From Halosimplex halophilum (GTDB lineage Archaea; Halobacteriota; Halobacteria; Halobacteriales; Haloarculaceae), in the NCBI RefSeq assembly GCF_004698125.1, contig NZ_ML214298.1:1062671-1126670 (forward strand): a stretch of DNA of 64,000 bases, read 5' to 3'. A program made the position numbers and the translations under genes. Under the pieces are notes generated by a model. The model did no database searches. It was given only the letters and a program-made list of their open reading frames with translations, and was not told where the DNA came from. Every line of letters starts with the position of its first letter. Positions within the stretch are counted from its first letter, which is position 1. Positions 7,910-15,849 of the stretch are shown here, one piece after another.

Positions 7910-9091
7910 ATGCTCTCTATCGCGCTTGCCGGCAAGCCCAACGCCGGCAAGTCGACCTTCTACAAGGCGGCGACGATGGCCGACGTGGACGTGGGCAACT
8001 ACCCGTTCACGACCATCGACGCCAACCGCGGCGTCACCCACGTCCGCACGGACTGCCCCTGTCTCGACCGCGACGAGCGCTGCGGCGACGAGAACTGCCA
8101 CGACGGCAAGCGGTTCGTCCCCGTCGAGCTGCTGGACGTGGCCGGGCTCGTCCCCGGCGCCCACGAGGGCCGCGGCCTGGGCAACCAGTTCCTCGACGAA
8201 CTGTCGAACGCCGACGCCATCCTCCACGTCGTCGACGCTTCTGGAGGTACGGACGAGGAGGGCGAGCCCGTCGAGGTGGGCGAACACGACCCCGTCGAGG
8301 ACCTGCAGTTCATCGAGGAGGAGATGGACCTGTGGCTGGCGAGCATCGTCGACCGCAACTGGGAGGGCGTCGAGCGGGCCTCGCGCTCGCCCGACTTCGA
8401 CATCGACGAGGAGCTGACCGAGCTGCTGACCGGCGTCGGCGCGACCGAACTCGACGTGGCGCGCACCCTGCGGGACCTCGACTACCCCGACGACCCGATC
8501 CAGTGGACCGACGAACACCGCGAGGAACTCGCCGCCGAGATCCGCGAGCGGACCAAACCCATCGTCGTCGTCGCGAACAAGGCCGACGTGGCGCCGCCCG
8601 AGAACCTCCAGGCGCTCAAGGAGCGCAACGAGGCGACCATCCCCGCCACTGCCGACGGCGAACTGGCCCTCCGGAAGGCCGCCGAGGCCGGCGTCGTCGA
8701 CTACGACCCCGGCGACGCCGATTTCGAGATCGTCGGCGACGTGAGCGACCAGCAGGCCCAGGGGCTCGAACAGATCCGCGAGGTGATGGCCGAGCACGGC
8801 GGCACCGGCGTCCAGCAGGCGCTCGACACCGCCGTATACGACGTGCTGAACCGGATCACGGCCTACCCCGTCCAGGACGAGACTCACTGGACCGACGGCC
8901 AGGGCAACACCCTCCCCGACGCCTTCCTGCTCGGCGAGGGCTCGACGCCGAAGGACCTTGCCTACGCCGTCCACTCCGACATCGGCGACGGCTACCTCCA
9001 CGCCGTCGACGCGCGGAAGAACATGCGCATCAGCGACGAGGAAGAACTCGACGAGGGCGACGTGATCAAGATCGTCTCGACGGCGAACTGA
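7910..9091 (+). CDS. OBG/YchF-type GTPase with TGS domain
   Basis: 393 residues. G1 is GKPNAGKS (8-15), G3 is DVAG (76-79), and G4 is NKAD (223-226). A C-terminal TGS domain covers about 320-393. A Cys/His-rich insert (CPC...C...C, about 49-63) after switch I is typical of the archaeal YchF group. These proteins bind ribosomes or RNA and hydrolyse ATP or GTP; the NKAD form suggests guanine specificity. Its length matches the family. A T-rich element about 26 bases upstream suits a leaderless ATG. Confidence 0.88.
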   Translation: MLSIALAGKPNAGKSTFYKAATMADVDVGNYPFTTIDANRGVTHVRTDCPCLDRDERCGDENCHDGKRFVPVELLDVAGLVPGAHEGRGLGNQFLDELSNADAILHVVDASGGTDEEGEPVEVGEHDPVEDLQFIEEEMDLWLASIVDRNWEGVERASRSPDFDIDEELTELLTGVGATELDVARTLRDLDYPDDPIQWTDEHREELAAEIRERTKPIVVVANKADVAPPENLQALKERNEATIPATADGELALRKAAEAGVVDYDPGDADFEIVGDVSDQQAQGLEQIREVMAEHGGTGVQQALDTAVYDVLNRITAYPVQDETHWTDGQGNTLPDAFLLGEGSTPKDLAYAVHSDIGDGYLHAVDARKNMRISDEEELDEGDVIKIVSTAN

Positions 9092-9128
9092 AGCGGGCGG
9101 CGGCCCGGGCAGCGAACCGGACGGCCCG

Positions 9129-9569
9129 TCACCCGGAGAGACGGGCCCAGAGACGTGCGAGCAGGCCCGGATCCGACGAGCCGGAACCGCTGTCGGACCC
9201 GGCGAGCGACCAGCCGGCGGCGTCGGCCACCTCGGCGGGCCGGCGGAACTCCCAGCCGGTCGCGTCGGCGATCCGGCGGTCTTCGGGCGTCGTGCCGACG
9301 AAGACGTGCCGCGGCGCGTCGCTGTCCTCGCGGATGCCCTCCATGACGAGCCAGATGTCCCGGTCCCCGAGGTCGAAGTCCTGCTGTACGTCGCGCTCGG
9401 CGACGAATTCGGCGACCGCATCGGTGTCGTTGGCGACGACGCCGACGTAGCGGCTCCACTCGCGGGCGTCCGCGAAGACCGCCTCGGGGTCCCCGAACTC
9501 GCGGATCGCCGCCAGTTCGAACGCGAGGGTCATCTCGCCGCTCCGGTCGCCCTCGGCCGCGATGCTCAT
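9129..9569 (-). CDS. Haloarchaeal conserved protein (DUF7124-like)
   Basis: 146 residues, acidic and soluble. A conserved-looking core around MTLAFELAAIREFGDPEAVF and a later HVFVGTTPEDRRIADATGW suggest a small alpha/beta domain. I believe this is the DUF7124 family, from memory. The C-terminus ends in a Ser/Gly linker and a short amphipathic helix. Met13 is an alternative start. It converges with the GTPase gene and lies downstream of no obvious operon partner. Confidence 0.5.
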   Translation of the reverse strand: MSIAAEGDRSGEMTLAFELAAIREFGDPEAVFADAREWSRYVGVVANDTDAVAEFVAERDVQQDFDLGDRDIWLVMEGIREDSDAPRHVFVGTTPEDRRIADATGWEFRRPAEVADAAGWSLAGSDSGSGSSDPGLLARLWARLSG

Positions 9570-9614
9570 GCCCGACCGATCGGCGGCCCGACGGAAAACA
9601 ACCGCGCCCGCCGG

Positions 9615-10679
9615 TCAGTCGTCGACGACGACGGTCTCCCAGTCGTGGTCGCCGTGGGCGCCCTCCCGCTCCTTGGCGGCCTGCTCGACGCGGATGAACT
9701 CGGCGCGCTCGCGGGCCTCGGGGATGGTGTGGCCGCCGCAGTAGGACAGTCCCGAGCGGATGCCGGCGCAGAACTCCTCGGCCACGTCGGCCAGCGGGCC
9801 CTTGTACTCGGTGAACCCCTCGACGCCCTCGTCGGCGTCGACCTCGGCGGCGGCGTCCTCCTTGTCCGTGCGCTCCTCGGCGGCGGCGGTCGTCGCCATG
9901 CCCCGGGACTTCTTGTAGCGCTCGCCGTCGACCTCGACGATCTCGGGCGGCGTCTCCTCGGTGCCGGCGAAGAGGCTGCCCATCATCACCGTGTCGGCGC
10001 CGGCCATCAGCGCCTTGACCGCGTCGCCCGACGAGCGGATGCCGCCGTCGGCGACGATGGGGATTCCCAGGTCGTCCGCGGCGTCGGCGCAGTCGTCGAC
10101 GGCGGTGAGCTGTGGGACGCCCGCGCCGGCGACGCGGCGGGTCGTACAGTGGGAGCCGGGGCCGATGCCGACCTTCACGCAGTCGGCGCCGGCGGCCGCC
10201 AGGTCGCGGACGCCCTCGGGCGTGGCGACGTTGCCGACGACGAGATCGGTGTCCGGGAACTCCGCGCGGAGGCGTTCAACGGTGTCGAGACACCGCTCCA
10301 GGTGGCCGTGGGCCACGTCGACCATCACGCAGTCGACGCCGGCGTCGACGAGCGCCGCAGTCCGCGCGACGGCGTCCTCGGCGATGCCGACGGCGGCGCC
10401 GACCGGCTGACCCGCGTCGACGACCTGTTCGACGGCCGCGGCCTGCTCGTCGACGCCGAGGAAGCGGTGGATCGTGCCGAACCCGCCGGCTCGACCGAGC
10501 GCCACGGCCGCCTCGGGGCCCGTCACGGTGTCCATCGGGGCCGACAGGAGGGGCGTGTCGAGTTCGATGTCGGGCGTCAGCTGCGTCGAGAGGTCAACGT
10601 CGCTCCGGCTGTCGACCGGCGACCGCTGGGGGACCAGCAGTACGTCGCCGTACGAGAGCCCGGTTCGGAGGTCGTCCAT
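9615..10679 (-). CDS. IMP dehydrogenase/GMP reductase family enzyme without CBS domains
   Basis: 354 residues forming a TIM barrel. The active-site loop [11 protein letters not shown] carries the catalytic Cys178, which forms the thioimidate in both IMPDH and GMP reductase. The phosphate loop [13 protein letters not shown] and the dinucleotide-site GNVATPEGV are present. No CBS pair interrupts the barrel, as its lack near residues 90-110 shows. The flap (about 270-310) is rich in Glu/Asp/Ala. The family makes XMP from IMP or IMP from GMP. The missing CBS and short length lean towards GMP reductase-type, but the flap residues do not decide it. Confidence 0.8.
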   Translation of the reverse strand: MDDLRTGLSYGDVLLVPQRSPVDSRSDVDLSTQLTPDIELDTPLLSAPMDTVTGPEAAVALGRAGGFGTIHRFLGVDEQAAAVEQVVDAGQPVGAAVGIAEDAVARTAALVDAGVDCVMVDVAHGHLERCLDTVERLRAEFPDTDLVVGNVATPEGVRDLAAAGADCVKVGIGPGSHCTTRRVAGAGVPQLTAVDDCADAADDLGIPIVADGGIRSSGDAVKALMAGADTVMMGSLFAGTEETPPEIVEVDGERYKKSRGMATTAAAEERTDKEDAAAEVDADEGVEGFTEYKGPLADVAEEFCAGIRSGLSYCGGHTIPEARERAEFIRVEQAAKEREGAHGDHDWETVVVDD

Positions 10680-10789
10680 ACCGCCACAACCGTAACGCGT
10701 CCGGCCGTATAGCCGTGACGGTCCCGGGTCGGCGTATGCGGTGCCTACTCGCCTCGGAGCCGGCGGACCCGGGCCGCCGTCCGTTCCGG

Positions 10790-11644
10790 TCAGCCCAGCG
10801 GCCGGAACCACACCGCGGCGACCAGCGCCGCGAGGAACAGGTACGACCCGCGGATGAGCAGCATCGTCGCCAGTTCCGGCTCGGCGCGACGGGCGACGAG
10901 TGCGACCGCCCCGAAGACGAGCGCCGCGGCGCCCGCGCTGGGCGGGACGGCCCGCAGCCCGAGCGCGAGCGCGACGACCGCGACCATCCCGGTCGCCATG
11001 AGCGCGTAGGCGGCCCGGTGGGCGCCCCGCTCGCCCAGCACGACCGCGACCGTCCGCTTGTCGATCGATCGGTCGTAGTCGTAGTCCTGGGCGTCGTCGA
11101 TCACCTTGATCCCCGAGAGGAAGAGCAGGAAGACGCCGGCGAGCCCGACGACCGCGGGCGTGAGCCGGCCCGCCTGGACCTGGAAGCCGCCGAGGAGCGC
11201 GAGCGCGATCCCGGTCGGATACCCCATCGTGGCGCCGACGGTGTTGGTGTCCAGCTGCGGGGCGTGGAAGTAGCCCAGCGCCCACGTCGGCGCCGTTAGC
11301 GCGGCCGCGCCGGGCCCGCCGAGCGCCCAGACGGCCGCGAGCGCCGCCAGGAACCCCGCGGTCGACCCGGCGAGCGCGCGCCGGCAGGCCGGCGCCGAGA
11401 GCGGGTGGCTGTCGTCCTCGTCGCGGACGTGGAAGTCCACGTACCCGTCCTTGACGTGGGCGGTGTAGACCGCGAAGAACAGGGCCGCGACGTGCGCGGC
11501 GGCCGCCGCGGGGTCGACGGCGCCGGCGAAGACGCCGCCGAACAGCGACGCCGCCAGCGGCGGCAGCATGAACACCGGGTGCACCTGCGAGAGCAGCGCT
11601 CGAACGGCCGGAGTTTCCCCGCCGGCGTGCGTGGCCTCCCCCAT
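10790..11644 (-). CDS. UbiA family prenyltransferase
   Basis: 284 residues with about eight hydrophobic helices. The second Asp-rich motif is clear: DDAQDYDYDRSIDKRT, which binds Mg-diphosphate and ends in the family's K-R-T. The first motif is looser (DGYVDFHVRDEDD). UbiA enzymes attach prenyl chains to quinones, ether lipids or carotenoids at the membrane. Which acceptor is used here cannot be told. I chose Met at 11644 over an in-frame codon at 11671, because an A/G-rich element (GAAAGAAGG) lies about 30 bases ahead of it. Confidence 0.75.
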   Translation of the reverse strand: MGEATHAGGETPAVRALLSQVHPVFMLPPLAASLFGGVFAGAVDPAAAAAHVAALFFAVYTAHVKDGYVDFHVRDEDDSHPLSAPACRRALAGSTAGFLAALAAVWALGGPGAAALTAPTWALGYFHAPQLDTNTVGATMGYPTGIALALLGGFQVQAGRLTPAVVGLAGVFLLFLSGIKVIDDAQDYDYDRSIDKRTVAVVLGERGAHRAAYALMATGMVAVVALALGLRAVPPSAGAAALVFGAVALVARRAEPELATMLLIRGSYLFLAALVAAVWFRPLG

Positions 11645-11754
11645 GGAGTCCCGTTCGGCCGGGAGCACCAACCTTCTTTCGCAGGATCAGGTCCCGGCGG
11701 CCCGCGACCGCCTCGACCGCACGTTTTTCCCGGGCGGGCGCCCTCCCTGCGGCC

Positions 11755-11862
11755 ATGACGTGGGCCGACCTCTTCGAGCGGGCAGCCGACCGCGAGGTGA
11801 CGAGCGAGGCGGTGCGAGCGGCGCTCCGCGAGCGCCGGACGGAGTCCGGTGGGGAAGCGTGA
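11755..11862 (+). CDS. Small protein paired with a PIN-like gene (antitoxin-like)
   Basis: 35 residues: MTWADLFERAADREVTSEAV and then a basic/acidic helix ending E-S-G-G-E-A. It is predicted to be a single helix-rich peptide. Its TGA overlaps the GTG of the next gene (GTGA), so translation is coupled. Small size, charge and coupling to a PIN-like partner resemble VapB-type antitoxins. There is no recognisable DNA-binding fold, so this is inference. A TTTTT tract at 11723-11728 lies about 30 bases upstream. Confidence 0.5.
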   Translation: MTWADLFERAADREVTSEAVRAALRERRTESGGEA

Positions 11863-12329
11863 CCGAGCCGAGCCCCGCCCGCGTCGTCGCGGACGCGGAC
11901 GTGCTCGCGGCGGACCTCCTCGTTGGCGGCGACGCCCGCGAGGCGCTCGACGCCGTCCGATCGCACTCCTGGATGGCGCTCGTCGCGAGCGACCCGCTGC
12001 TGGCCGACGCCGAGGCGGTGGTCGCCGACCTCGCGGACCCGGACCTGGCCGCGGACTGGCGCGAACGGGTCGAGGGGCTCCGGGAGCCGGTCGAGCACCC
12101 GGCGGGCGACCACCCCGCGCTGGCGTCGGCGCTGCACGGCGGCGCGATGCACGTCCTCAGCTTCGACGGGGACCTGCAGTCGGCGGCCGCGGGCGCGGCG
12201 ATCCGCGGCCGTGTCGAGGCGAGCGTCAGGTCACCGCGGGCGTTCGCGGCCGTCTTCGACCCCGAATCGCTGTACGAGGCCGTCGAGGGCGGCGACTACC
12301 CCGGTCCCGACCGGGACCCGCGGGCATGA
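11859..12329 (+). CDS. PIN-like domain protein (DUF7384-like)
   Basis: 156 residues from GTG. It begins with RVVADADVLAADLL, where the paired Asp residues match the first acidic motif of PIN-domain RNases. A later HVLSFDGDLQSAA resembles the third motif. The middle is helical. VapC-type PIN proteins cut tRNA or mRNA. The small partner upstream overlaps it by four bases. I recall a haloarchaeal DUF7384 family with this N-terminus. Active nuclease function is not proven, as the middle Glu is unclear. Confidence 0.55.
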   Translation: MTEPSPARVVADADVLAADLLVGGDAREALDAVRSHSWMALVASDPLLADAEAVVADLADPDLAADWRERVEGLREPVEHPAGDHPALASALHGGAMHVLSFDGDLQSAAAGAAIRGRVEASVRSPRAFAAVFDPESLYEAVEGGDYPGPDRDPRA

Positions 12330-12356
12330 CTGCCGCGAATCACCGCTACGCCGCGC

Positions 12357-13031
12357 TCACTCGGGCGTGTCCCGCTCGGCGAGCCAGTCGGCGAACTTCG
12401 CCAGGGCGCGCCCGCGGTGGGAGACGGCGTTCTTCTCGTCGGGGTCCATCTCGGCGAACGTGCGGTCGTCGTACTCGAAGATGGGGTCGTAGCCGAACCC
12501 GCCCGACCCGCGCGGTTCGACGATCTCGCCCGGGACCACGCCGTAGAAGAGCTTCACCGGCAGGTCGCCGTCGTCGCCGTCGTCGGTGCGGACCTGCTCG
12601 TCCGTCGTCGCCGCCGCGCGCTCGTCGGCCGACAGGTCCTGGCCCCGCCGGTCGTCGCGGTCGACCGGTTCCGGCGTCGCCGCGAAGTCCGCGCCGTCGC
12701 AGTAGGCGACGACCCCGCGGAAGCTGGCGGCGCGGTCCGCTTCCTCGCTGGCGAGCCGCCAGACGCGCTCGACGCCGACGGTGTCGTGGACGTACGAGGA
12801 GTAGGGGCCGGGGAAGCCGTCGAACGCGTCGACGAAGAGGCCGGCGTCGTCGACGAACACCGGCTCGCCGGCGTACTCGTAGGCCGCACGGGCCTTGTGG
12901 GCCGCGATGGCGCCGAGGTCGGCGCTCTGGATCTCCGGCGTGTCGAAGTCGAGCTGTTCGACCGGCTCCGCGAGGTACTCGCGGGCCTCGTTGACCTTCC
13001 CGGGATTGGTCGTGACGAAGGTGACGGTCAT
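12357..13031 (-). CDS. rdgB: XTP/dITP (non-canonical purine NTP) pyrophosphatase
   Basis: 224 residues of the HAM1/RdgB family. It starts MTVTFVTTNPGKVNEAREYL, the TxNxxK substrate motif. It continues with VFVDDAGLFVDAFDGFPGPY, which holds the metal-binding acidic residues, and ends with the FGYDPIF and SHRGRAL motifs. It hydrolyses ITP and XTP to keep them out of nucleic acids. An extra Asp/Glu/Arg/Thr-rich loop of about 35 residues (about 130-165) lengthens it beyond the usual 185-200. The gene symbol follows the family; archaeal genomes do not always use it. Confidence 0.88.
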   Translation of the reverse strand: MTVTFVTTNPGKVNEAREYLAEPVEQLDFDTPEIQSADLGAIAAHKARAAYEYAGEPVFVDDAGLFVDAFDGFPGPYSSYVHDTVGVERVWRLASEEADRAASFRGVVAYCDGADFAATPEPVDRDDRRGQDLSADERAAATTDEQVRTDDGDDGDLPVKLFYGVVPGEIVEPRGSGGFGYDPIFEYDDRTFAEMDPDEKNAVSHRGRALAKFADWLAERDTPE

Positions 13032-13231
13032 ACGCGGGCACTGCGCTCGGGCGGGCAAAGTCGCGTCGATCCGGACGCCGCGGGACCCGCCGCCGGGCGC
13101 CCCTTCCGGGTATCCGGCGCCGGACGCCCGCCGTCGGGTGTCCTCCCGGATCTCCGTACGCGGACGTTCCCACGGCAGCGCGCGACAGCCGGGACTACCC
13201 GGCCGGAGAGCGTGAGAAACGGTCGTCCCGG

Positions 13232-13510
13232 TCAGTCCTCGACGACGACTTCCACGGGCTCCTCGTCCTCGTCGTCGAACTCGGCCTCCCTGGCGCTCTG
13301 GTTGCCCTGCCACCAGAGGGCGCCGGCGACGGCGAGGACGACCCACGAGCGCCAGGAGGCGAGGTTGAGCGTGTAGCCGACGCCGAACGGTTTCTCGACG
13401 AGCATGCCCTCGCCGGGCTGCCAGTACGTCGAGAGCATCCGCTTGAGACTCGGCTGCTCGAAGTTGTACGGAATGCCGAACAGCGACCCCGAAGTGGGCT
13501 TGTCGACCAT
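13232..13510 (-). CDS. DUF5808 family membrane protein
   Basis: 92 residues. The core SLFGIPYNFEQPSLKRML, then YWQPGEGMLVEKPFGVGYTL, is the DUF5808 pattern as I know it. A hydrophobic helix covers about residues 55-73, and the tail is highly acidic (DDEDEEPVEVVVED). Function is unknown. The ATG at 13510 is preferred over 13549 because the family begins near MVDKPTSG. Confidence 0.65.
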   Translation of the reverse strand: MVDKPTSGSLFGIPYNFEQPSLKRMLSTYWQPGEGMLVEKPFGVGYTLNLASWRSWVVLAVAGALWWQGNQSAREAEFDDEDEEPVEVVVED

Positions 13511-13666
13511 GTGGCAGGATACGGGCGGCCCCGTTAAGTCGTTTTCCACCGCAAGCGACCGGGCGAGGGCGGGCCGCGAGCCGACCGCGCCTCGTTCCTG
13601 TCAGCCCGCGCGGGTTCCGGCGGCAGCCGCCACCGCTACTCGGTGTCGGGGGTCGCTACCGGCGTC

Positions 13667-15256
13667 TCACTCGCCGTCGGGGCCGTCGTCGACGCCCGCC
13701 GCGCCGTCGCCGGTGGCCCCGGCGGTCCGCACCCGCCTCCAGGCGCCGAGACCGAGGCCGGCGAGGGCGCCGAGCGCGCCGAAGCCCGCCCCGTCGCCGG
13801 AGGTGGTCTCCGCGGCGTCGCCCGACCTGCCCGTGTCGGGGGTGGCCGACGACCCGTCGGTCCCGTCCGTCCCGCCGGGCGGCGTCGCGCTCACGGACTC
13901 GCCGCCGCCGGGGGTCCCGACGGCGTAGACGAAACTGTCGCTGCTGCCGACGAAGACCGCGCCCGCGGTGACCGCGGGCGAGGACAGCACGGCCTCGCCC
14001 GTCTCGACGCTGAACCGCCCCTGACCGGTCTCGCGGTCGACCGCGTGGAGGTGCTGGTCCTCGCTCCCGACGTAGACGGTGTCGCCGGTGACCGCCGGGG
14101 AACTGAGGATCTGGCCGTCGGTCGCGTACGACCACTCGATGTCGCCGTTGCTCGCGTCCATGGCCCACAGCGTCTCGCCGAAGCTCCCGGCGTAGATGGT
14201 GCCGTCGACGACGACTGGCGAGGCGAGCACCGGCCCGCCCAGCTGGCGCCCCCAGACGAGTTCCGCCGTGCCCGTGTCGATGGCGTAGACGACGCCCGCG
14301 TAGTCGCCGAAGTAGACGACCCCGCCGGTCACGGTCGGCGAGCAGGCGACCCGGCCGCGGGCGTCGTACTCCCGGACCTCGTCGCCGCTCTCGGCGTCGA
14401 GCGCGACGACGCTGCCGGTGCGGTCCTCGTTCCAGCGGCCGACGTACACCCTCCCGTCGACGACCGCCGCCGTCGAGTCGACGCGGTCGGCGACCGACGC
14501 GCTCCAGACCTCTTCGCCCGCGGTGTCGACCGCGTACACGGTCCCCGCCTGGCTGCCGACGTAGAGGACGCCGTCGCGGTAGGTGGGCGAGGCGAAGACG
14601 GTCCCGTCGGCGTCGAAGACCCACTCCCGCTCGCCGCTCGCGGCGTCGACCGCGTGGAGGCGGGCGTCGTGGCTCCCGACGTAGACGGTGCCGTCGACGA
14701 CCGCCGGCGAGGACATCACCTCCTCCCTGGACTCCGGATCCGACCCGGTCCCGTAGCGCCACTCCTGCTCGCCGGAGACGGCGTCGACCGCGTAGAGGTG
14801 GCCGTCGTTGCTCCCGACGTAGACGGTGCCGTCGACGACCGCCGGCGAGGAGACGACGTTGTCGGTCGGGTCGTCGGGCGGCTCGTCGCCCGCCGTGGCC
14901 GTGCCCGGATCGGCCGCGGTCGCCTGCCCCGGGGTGCCGGTGTCGAACGTCCAGGCGGTCGACGCCTCGGCCGGCCCGAGCGTCTCGGTGTACCCGCTGT
15001 TGGCCGGGTCGGCCTGGAACTGCGGCCAGCGGCCCGGTCCCGCCGAGACGGTCGACTGCCGGTCGAGCGCGGCGGCCGGCCTCGACGGGTCGCTCGCCGG
15101 ACCGCTGTCGGGGTCCGACCGGTCGTCGGCCGCGTCGCTGTCGGGGACTGTCGATGCGGCGCCGGTGCCGGCGGCCCCGAGCGTCGCCAGGGCCAGCGCG
15201 CCGGTCCCGGCGCGCCGGAGGAGGGTCCGTCGCCGCCAGGGCTGGGTGTCGTCCAT
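13667..15256 (-). CDS. Tat-exported PQQ-like beta-propeller protein with C-terminal anchor
   Basis: 529 residues. The N-terminus WRRRTLLRRAGTGALALATL is a Tat signal peptide (RR motif plus hydrophobic run). About eight blades follow, each with SSPAV-V-DGTVYVGS and HLYAVDA-type repeats (about 135-445), the PQQ_2/BamB-like propeller. A short Thr/Ser/Gly linker leads to [22 protein letters not shown], which resembles a PGF-CTERM helix with G-A-G-F in place of P-G-F. An acidic tail of about 25 residues follows the Arg pair. Folded export by Tat fits a propeller. Whether it binds PQQ or is only a scaffold is unknown. Confidence 0.8.
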   Translation of the reverse strand: MDDTQPWRRRTLLRRAGTGALALATLGAAGTGAASTVPDSDAADDRSDPDSGPASDPSRPAAALDRQSTVSAGPGRWPQFQADPANSGYTETLGPAEASTAWTFDTGTPGQATAADPGTATAGDEPPDDPTDNVVSSPAVVDGTVYVGSNDGHLYAVDAVSGEQEWRYGTGSDPESREEVMSSPAVVDGTVYVGSHDARLHAVDAASGEREWVFDADGTVFASPTYRDGVLYVGSQAGTVYAVDTAGEEVWSASVADRVDSTAAVVDGRVYVGRWNEDRTGSVVALDAESGDEVREYDARGRVACSPTVTGGVVYFGDYAGVVYAIDTGTAELVWGRQLGGPVLASPVVVDGTIYAGSFGETLWAMDASNGDIEWSYATDGQILSSPAVTGDTVYVGSEDQHLHAVDRETGQGRFSVETGEAVLSSPAVTAGAVFVGSSDSFVYAVGTPGGGESVSATPPGGTDGTDGSSATPDTGRSGDAAETTSGDGAGFGALGALAGLGLGAWRRVRTAGATGDGAAGVDDGPDGE

Positions 15257-15294
15257 CGTGTCCGGCCAGCGCGTCGGCCGGAGTAAGTCTTCCG

Positions 15295-15747
15295 CTAGGC
15301 GAGCAGGCTCGTCACCGGCCCGTCGAAGTTGAGGATGATCGACTGGACGCGGTCGCCGAAGACGGCCTTGCCCGTCGGCGAGCGCTTCTGGCCGGTGATG
15401 AACACGTGGTCGACGCTGTTGTCGTCGGCGACCTCGAGGATGCGGTCGGCCTCGCTCTCGCTGTCGCCGATCCGGGCCCCGACGATGCGGTAGTCGACCT
15501 CGTCGTCGAACAGCTCCCTGGCCGCCTCGCGGGCCTGTTTCTTCGCGGCGTCGATGACGACGCTGTCGTCGTAGGCGGTGTGTTCCTCCTGGGCGACCAC
15601 GTCGAGCGCCTCGCGGGCCTCCCTGAACTCGTCGGCCGTCATCAGCGAGAGGATGATCAGCTCGGCGTCGACGCCCGCGGCGATCTCCCCCGCTTCCTCG
15701 AGCAGTTCCCTGTTCTCGTCGTCGTAGACCACAAGCGGTCGGTCCAT
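15295..15747 (-). CDS. Universal stress protein, UspA family
   Basis: 150 residues with the single-domain Usp layout: an early D-rich strand-loop (PLVVYDDENRELL), central helices, and a C-terminal VDHVFITGQKRSPTGKAVFG. The last part corresponds to the G-x2-G-x9-G-S/T nucleotide loop, although the glycine spacing is not perfect. Role is a generic stress or ATP-binding one. The ATG is followed 30-40 bases upstream by an AT-rich stretch (TATTTAAAG, 15771-15779), which is a good promoter. Confidence 0.75.
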   Translation of the reverse strand: MDRPLVVYDDENRELLEEAGEIAAGVDAELIILSLMTADEFREAREALDVVAQEEHTAYDDSVVIDAAKKQAREAARELFDDEVDYRIVGARIGDSESEADRILEVADDNSVDHVFITGQKRSPTGKAVFGDRVQSIILNFDGPVTSLLA

Positions 15748-15770
15748 AGTGTTCGTATGTTCGCCGACTG

Positions 15771-15779
15771 CTATTTAAA
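15771..15779 (-). promoter_or_regulatory. TATA-like box of the UspA gene
   Basis: The minus strand reads CTTTAAATA here, 24-32 bases before the ATG at 15747. It fits a leaderless start. Confidence 0.55.
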
Positions 15780-15849
15780 GTTCATTGGTGTCGGCCAACA
15801 GGAACGCGGGGATCGGGGCGACCGCGGCTACGGCCCAGCGGTGTAGCGG

